NCBI GenBank assembly: GCA_003501565.1
Contig: DNPC01000694.1
Coordinates: 1-19,651 of the forward strand
Direction of reading: 5' to 3'
Length of the DNA stretch: 19,651 nucleotides
DNA from: Planctomycetaceae bacterium
GTDB lineage: Bacteria > Planctomycetota > Planctomycetia > Pirellulales > Pirellulaceae
Position numbers and translations under genes: made by a program. The notes under the pieces are model-generated. The model saw only the letters and a program-made list of their open reading frames with translations. It had not been told where the DNA came from and did no database searches. This document shows, piece after piece, positions 16,517-19,651 of this stretch (position 1 is its first letter; each line of letters starts with the position of its first letter).

Positions 16517-17767
16517 ATGAGCTGGTTCAAGAATTCAAACAAGTCACGCCGCAAACGTTGTTGCAATCGAACACGCACTCTTCGTCCCGAGAGTCTTGAG
16601 AAACGCGAACTGATGGCTGCCGATTTCGGAATCTACTTCGATAGCGGTTCAGGAACACTGCATATCGATAGCAATGCAGCAGAACAGTCCGCATACGTTT
16701 CGATCGACAACAACGGCACTGACTACGTCCATGACGACCTCATTGTCGCGACACTCTCGAATCGAACCGATACAGTCGAGCAACGCATGCCGCTCTACAA
16801 GACGGATGGCACACGACTGGTCGAACGCATCGAATTTGATGGCGGCTATGGGACCAACCGCTTCGTCAACAACACCTACGTCTCATCAACCGCGCACGGA
16901 GGTGACCGCAAGGATGTGTTCTGGGGTGGTTCAGGCTCCGATGAGTTTCATGGAGGAGGTGGCGACGATGAGTTGCTCGGTCGCGCAGGCAATGACCGCC
17001 TGTTTGGCGATGCCGGTGAAGATGTCATCTTCGGCGGCGACGGACACGACAAGATCTTCGGAGGTGACGACAACGACTGGATCAACGGTCACTATGGCGA
17101 GGATACGATAAACGGCGATAAGGGTGATGACACCATCTACGGAGGCGGGGATGATGATCTGATCCGCGGTGGTGAAGGTGACGACTACTTGTCTGGCGGT
17201 GACGGAGAAGATGTAGTTAACGGCGAAGAGGGCAGTGACATCGTAAAAGGCGGAGATGGGAATGACCTGCTGCTCGGAGGCTCCGGTTCCGACGGCCTGC
17301 ACGGTGACGAAGGTCACGACACGTTGATGGGTGAGTCGGGTGACGATTACATGTACGGTGGGTCCGGTAACGACTTCATGTATGGTGGTAGCGAACAAGA
17401 TCGCATGTACGGACAAAATGGTAACGATCTAATGTTCGGAGGCGACCATCGAGACCATCTCTACGGTGGCGACGGCGACGATGTTCTCGGCGGGGGTGAA
17501 CTGCGAGGAATTGATCTGGACAGCGACTCCTATGGCTCACCAGACTACGATACAGCAGAGGCGCGTGATGGCAGCATCGACTATCTATATGGGCAGGCAG
17601 GACGCGATAGTTTCTTGATCGCCAACAATTTCCCGCCGACACGCGACCGAGTGATGGATCGGGAGTTCGGGGAAGGAGTTAGCGATATCGATGGTGACCT
17701 TCGTCCCTGGGCAACATACGACAGCCGTGGCCTGTTGCCTTTCGGCCATTACGGCCATAACTCGTGA
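16517..17767 (+). CDS. RTX-type calcium-binding repeat protein with planctomycete LMAAD N-terminus (copy 2)
   Basis: The 416-residue protein starts with a very basic leader (RRKRCCNRTRTLR) and the canonical PESLEKRELMAAD motif at residues 24-36. No hydrophobic signal core is present. Residues 37-127 form a putative beta-rich entry domain. From about 128 to 325 follow dense RTX nonapeptides such as GGEGDDYLSGGDGEDVVNGEEG, which in known proteins bind calcium and fold into a beta-roll after export. The last 90 residues lack a recognised enzymatic domain. AAGGAG at 16504-16509, seven bases before the ATG, fixes the start. The segment just before the repeats matches the copy at 4749 (F-D-G, N-N/H-T, S-x-A-x-GG pattern), so the two are paralogues. 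A large hairpin right after the stop codon ends the unit. A structural or adhesive role outside the cytoplasm is inferred. Confidence 0.88.
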   Translation: MSWFKNSNKSRRKRCCNRTRTLRPESLEKRELMAADFGIYFDSGSGTLHIDSNAAEQSAYVSIDNNGTDYVHDDLIVATLSNRTDTVEQRMPLYKTDGTRLVERIEFDGGYGTNRFVNNTYVSSTAHGGDRKDVFWGGSGSDEFHGGGGDDELLGRAGNDRLFGDAGEDVIFGGDGHDKIFGGDDNDWINGHYGEDTINGDKGDDTIYGGGDDDLIRGGEGDDYLSGGDGEDVVNGEEGSDIVKGGDGNDLLLGGSGSDGLHGDEGHDTLMGESGDDYMYGGSGNDFMYGGSEQDRMYGQNGNDLMFGGDHRDHLYGGDGDDVLGGGELRGIDLDSDSYGSPDYDTAEARDGSIDYLYGQAGRDSFLIANNFPPTRDRVMDREFGEGVSDIDGDLRPWATYDSRGLLPFGHYGHNS

Positions 17768-17776
17768 TAACTGCTC

Positions 17777-17854
17777 CTTAAGCACCAGCTCAACGACGGG
17801 CCGCAAATCGAGTGCTCTGCGGCCCGTCGTCCCCACTCTCAAATGGTGCTTGAG
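17777..17854. terminator. Two-tier nested hairpin after the second RTX gene
   Basis: The inner arms 17793-17805 and 17818-17830 form a perfect GC-rich 13-bp stem with a 12-base loop. The outer arms 17777-17786 and 17845-17854 add ten more pairs, one of them G-U. The structure starts ten bases after the TGA at 17765-17767 and ends 16 bases before the end of the minus-strand hydrolase relic. It may stop transcription from both sides. There is no U tract on the plus strand. Confidence 0.6.
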
Positions 17855-17870
17855 ACACCTCTATCAACTG

Positions 17871-18266
17871 CTAGACCGGTCTTTCGGACAAGAAACTTCG
17901 CATCTCATGCATGAAGACTGGGAATGCGGGCTCGTCTTCTAGGAGCAAGTGATTCTCACTGTCGAGTTCGACGAACCTTGCTTTGGGAGTGACACATGGC
18001 AAGTTCGCGTCCCAACTCTGGGTCGCAGAATGTTGCGCGGACCGCATGCAACACAAGCGTCGGAACCTCGACGCTACTAACTCGCTCGGAAACGTCAATT
18101 TTGCAAATAGTTTCGGTTTTTGACCGTCAGTGGGGTCAAAAATATATCTCCTCAGTTGATTGAGTTCGAACGAGCTAAAGAACCGATCAATCTCGGCTTT
18201 TCTCGGGAAAAGTGGTTTCGGGTGAGCCAGTGGACGAACAGATATCGCCTGTGATGTCGGGCTCAC
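17871..18266 (-). pseudogene. Truncated and frameshifted alpha/beta-hydrolase relic
   Basis: The C-terminal end reads ARFVELDSENHLLLEDEPAF, the hallmark catalytic-His segment (xxNHxLLxDEPA) of alpha/beta hydrolases, including those fused to LuxR-type regulators. Just upstream, in another frame (about 18098 down to 17998), lies DVSERVSSVEVPTLVLHA followed by PELGRELA. This is the strand-loop region that normally precedes that segment. Further upstream the first frame resumes with FFSSFELNQLRRYIFDPTDG. Two opposite frameshifts, near 18097 and near 17995, therefore split the domain. The nucleophile-containing N-terminal two-thirds is absent, because the intact monooxygenase gene begins at 18296 on the other strand. 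It cannot encode a working enzyme, although one 131-codon frame runs through by chance compensation. Confidence 0.7.
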
Positions 18267-18295
18267 AGTTAAACGCGGATTGAGAGAGACTAGTC

Positions 18296-19447
18296 ATGCA
18301 TGCGACGATCATTGGTGCCGGTATCGGAGGACTTTCGGCAGCGATTGCCCTGGCGAGACAAGGGGTTGAGGTTAGCGTTCTAGAGCAAGCCCCTTCCCCG
18401 CGGCCAGTGGGCGCGGGAATTAGCCTGCAGCCGAACGCTCTGGAGTGCCTGAGATGCCTAGGTGTCCTGGACTCTGTGATGAATCGAGCCTGTTCATCAG
18501 TCACCGCGAACGTGCGTCACTTTCGAGGTCGGATCATCCGCCAATTTGACTTTTCGACCTACGAGGAACGGTTCGGACATCTGCCCTGCACCATTCATCG
18601 TGCCGACCTGTTCGAGTGCCTAGCCGATTTCGCGACGTCGCGTGGTGCGAAGATTCATTTCGGCCAGCCATTCATGCGCTTCGAAGACCTAGGCAACCAA
18701 GTGGTGTGCGTCACGGAGTCCATGGAGGCGACGTCGGAATTGCTTATCGGCGCCGATGGCATCCAGTCAGCGGTCCGCGATCAACTGCTGGGAAAGCAAC
18801 CGCTTCGCTATAGCGGATACTTGTGCTGGCGAGGAATCTCAGACGACCCGGCACTTGCCAAGGAAGTCGACAAAATGTGCGAGTACTGGGGACATCAGTC
18901 TCGATTCGGCTGCATGCGTTGCAACGAGAATCAGGTGTATTGGTTTGCGACACGCGATCAAGCATCACCGGAACCATTTGAGGACGACTGGCATCGGCAC
19001 TTCGAGGATTGGGATCCACTGGTATCTCGTTTGATTCATTCCACCGACCCGTCGCGTGTGCATGTCGGACCCATTTCTGATCGGCCGCCCACACCGGCGT
19101 GGACACGAGGTCGCGTCGCCCTACTTGGTGACGCCGCGCATCCAATGACTCCCAACCTTGGCCAAGGGGGTGGTCAGGCGATTGAAGACGCCATCATCTT
19201 GTCGATGGCACTCGAACGACACAAAGATCTGCGTAAGGCCCTTGTCGCCTATGCCGAGCATCGATTTCCAAGAACGACTGAGCTGACCAATATGTCGCAG
19301 AGCGTTGGAAAGCTCGGACAAGGAAGCAACGCATGGAAGCGATTCGTCAGGAACCATATCATCGGTCGCATGCCTATCTCGTTGATTGACAAAACCTTCG
19401 ATAAGCAATTCCGCGTCAGCGATCATTGGGATGCGTTCTCGGCCTGA
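18296..19447 (+). CDS. FAD-dependent aromatic-ring-type monooxygenase (PHBH fold)
   Basis: The 383-residue protein has all three flavoprotein hydroxylase fingerprints. They are the N-terminal GAGIGG (residues 7-12) with Glu of VLEQ at the end of strand two, the middle GADGIQSAVR (152-161), and the GD motif LGDAAHPMTPNLGQGGGQA starting at residue 277. The segment YSGYLCWRGI is typical of the group that includes zeaxanthin epoxidase and urate hydroxylase HpxO. The reaction is NAD(P)H- and O2-dependent hydroxylation or epoxidation; the substrate cannot be assigned. The length is normal for single-component enzymes. There is no signal peptide, so it is cytoplasmic. Upstream of the ATG only a weak purine run (GAGAGA) is present. 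The gene is divergent from the hydrolase relic, whose missing half ends exactly at this gene's start. Confidence 0.88.
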   Translation: MHATIIGAGIGGLSAAIALARQGVEVSVLEQAPSPRPVGAGISLQPNALECLRCLGVLDSVMNRACSSVTANVRHFRGRIIRQFDFSTYEERFGHLPCTIHRADLFECLADFATSRGAKIHFGQPFMRFEDLGNQVVCVTESMEATSELLIGADGIQSAVRDQLLGKQPLRYSGYLCWRGISDDPALAKEVDKMCEYWGHQSRFGCMRCNENQVYWFATRDQASPEPFEDDWHRHFEDWDPLVSRLIHSTDPSRVHVGPISDRPPTPAWTRGRVALLGDAAHPMTPNLGQGGGQAIEDAIILSMALERHKDLRKALVAYAEHRFPRTTELTNMSQSVGKLGQGSNAWKRFVRNHIIGRMPISLIDKTFDKQFRVSDHWDAFSA

Positions 19448-19561
19448 CCCATGTCCGACCGCTGCAGTGCCGAAGCTCTTTCTGAAGGTTTTCTGTGAGC
19501 CCTTGGCATTTGAAACATCGCCTTCGTGGTTGTACCCATCTATTTCAGCAAGGCAGGACAA

Positions 19562-19651
19562 ATGACAAAGCGAACTACCCAACGAACTCGTCCACGAAAA
19601 CTAGGTCAAGCAATCCAGCGGCTTGAGGATCGTCAATTGATGGCAGCCGAT
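19562..19651 (+). CDS. Third LMAAD N-terminus protein, cut by the right window edge
   Basis: Thirty codons are visible: a basic start (MTKRTTQRTRPRK) and then IQRLEDRQLMAAD, the same planctomycete extracellular motif as in the genes at 4749 and 16517. AAGG at 19550-19553 lies eight bases before the ATG. The motif ends exactly at the window edge, so what the mature protein is cannot be known. It is in the same orientation as the monooxygenase, 114 bases after its stop. Confidence 0.75.
   Translation, partial: MTKRTTQRTRPRKLGQAIQRLEDRQLMAAD

Noticed and set aside
16931..17416. 161-codon minus-strand frame opposite the second RTX gene
   Set aside because: Same cause: antisense of the GGxGxD repeats gives an artificial Val/Ile/Thr-rich sequence.

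Overview
The window looks like chromosomal DNA from a Pirellulaceae-type planctomycete (Rhodopirellula/Blastopirellula-like). Three proteins begin with the planctomycete-specific N-terminal motif that ends in LMAAD. There is an ECF sigma factor of the planctomycete type, with HTLTATALVHE and the final VKRDW helix. It lies between very large Ser/Thr kinases. GC content is moderate, intergenic gaps are long, and several starts lack a Shine-Dalgarno (SD) sequence. This assignment comes from protein style, not from an rRNA marker.

Layout. Bases 3-902 hold the C-terminal part of a TlpA/thioredoxin-fold protein cut by the left edge. A 779-base gap with two strong inverted repeats follows. Next come a secreted FAD-dependent oxidoreductase (1682-3283) and, on the opposite strand, a dead SAM methyltransferase (3532-4182). 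A Ca-binding RTX-repeat protein with the LMAAD motif (4749-6296) leads into the core: kinase-STAND protein 1 (6560-9787), ECF sigma factor (9915-10475) and kinase-STAND protein 2 (10682-13906). Downstream are a small secreted basic protein (14102-14440), a four-helix DoxX-like membrane protein (14952-15326), a short FHA-domain protein (15501-15920) and a second LMAAD/RTX protein (16517-17767). A truncated, frameshifted alpha/beta-hydrolase relic lies on the minus strand (17871-about 18266). A flavin monooxygenase (18296-19447) and the first 30 codons of a third LMAAD protein (19562 onward) close the window.

How the genes may work together. The centre reads as a phosphorylation-based signalling locus. 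Two paralogous soluble kinases each carry a STAND (NB-ARC/AfsR-like) ATPase and a helical C-terminal domain, and an ECF sigma factor sits between them. A small FHA (phosphothreonine-reading) protein lies about 1.6 kb downstream. No anti-sigma factor is visible, so kinase control of the sigma factor is the simplest hypothesis, but it is inferred only from gene order and known ECF-kinase pairs. The flanking LMAAD/RTX proteins are probably exported and could be outputs; nothing in the sequence proves this.

Every intact gene is on the plus strand. The only two recognisable minus-strand genes are both broken, each by a pair of mutually compensating frameshifts plus other damage. The window shows no tRNA, rRNA, CRISPR array, transposase or phage gene.
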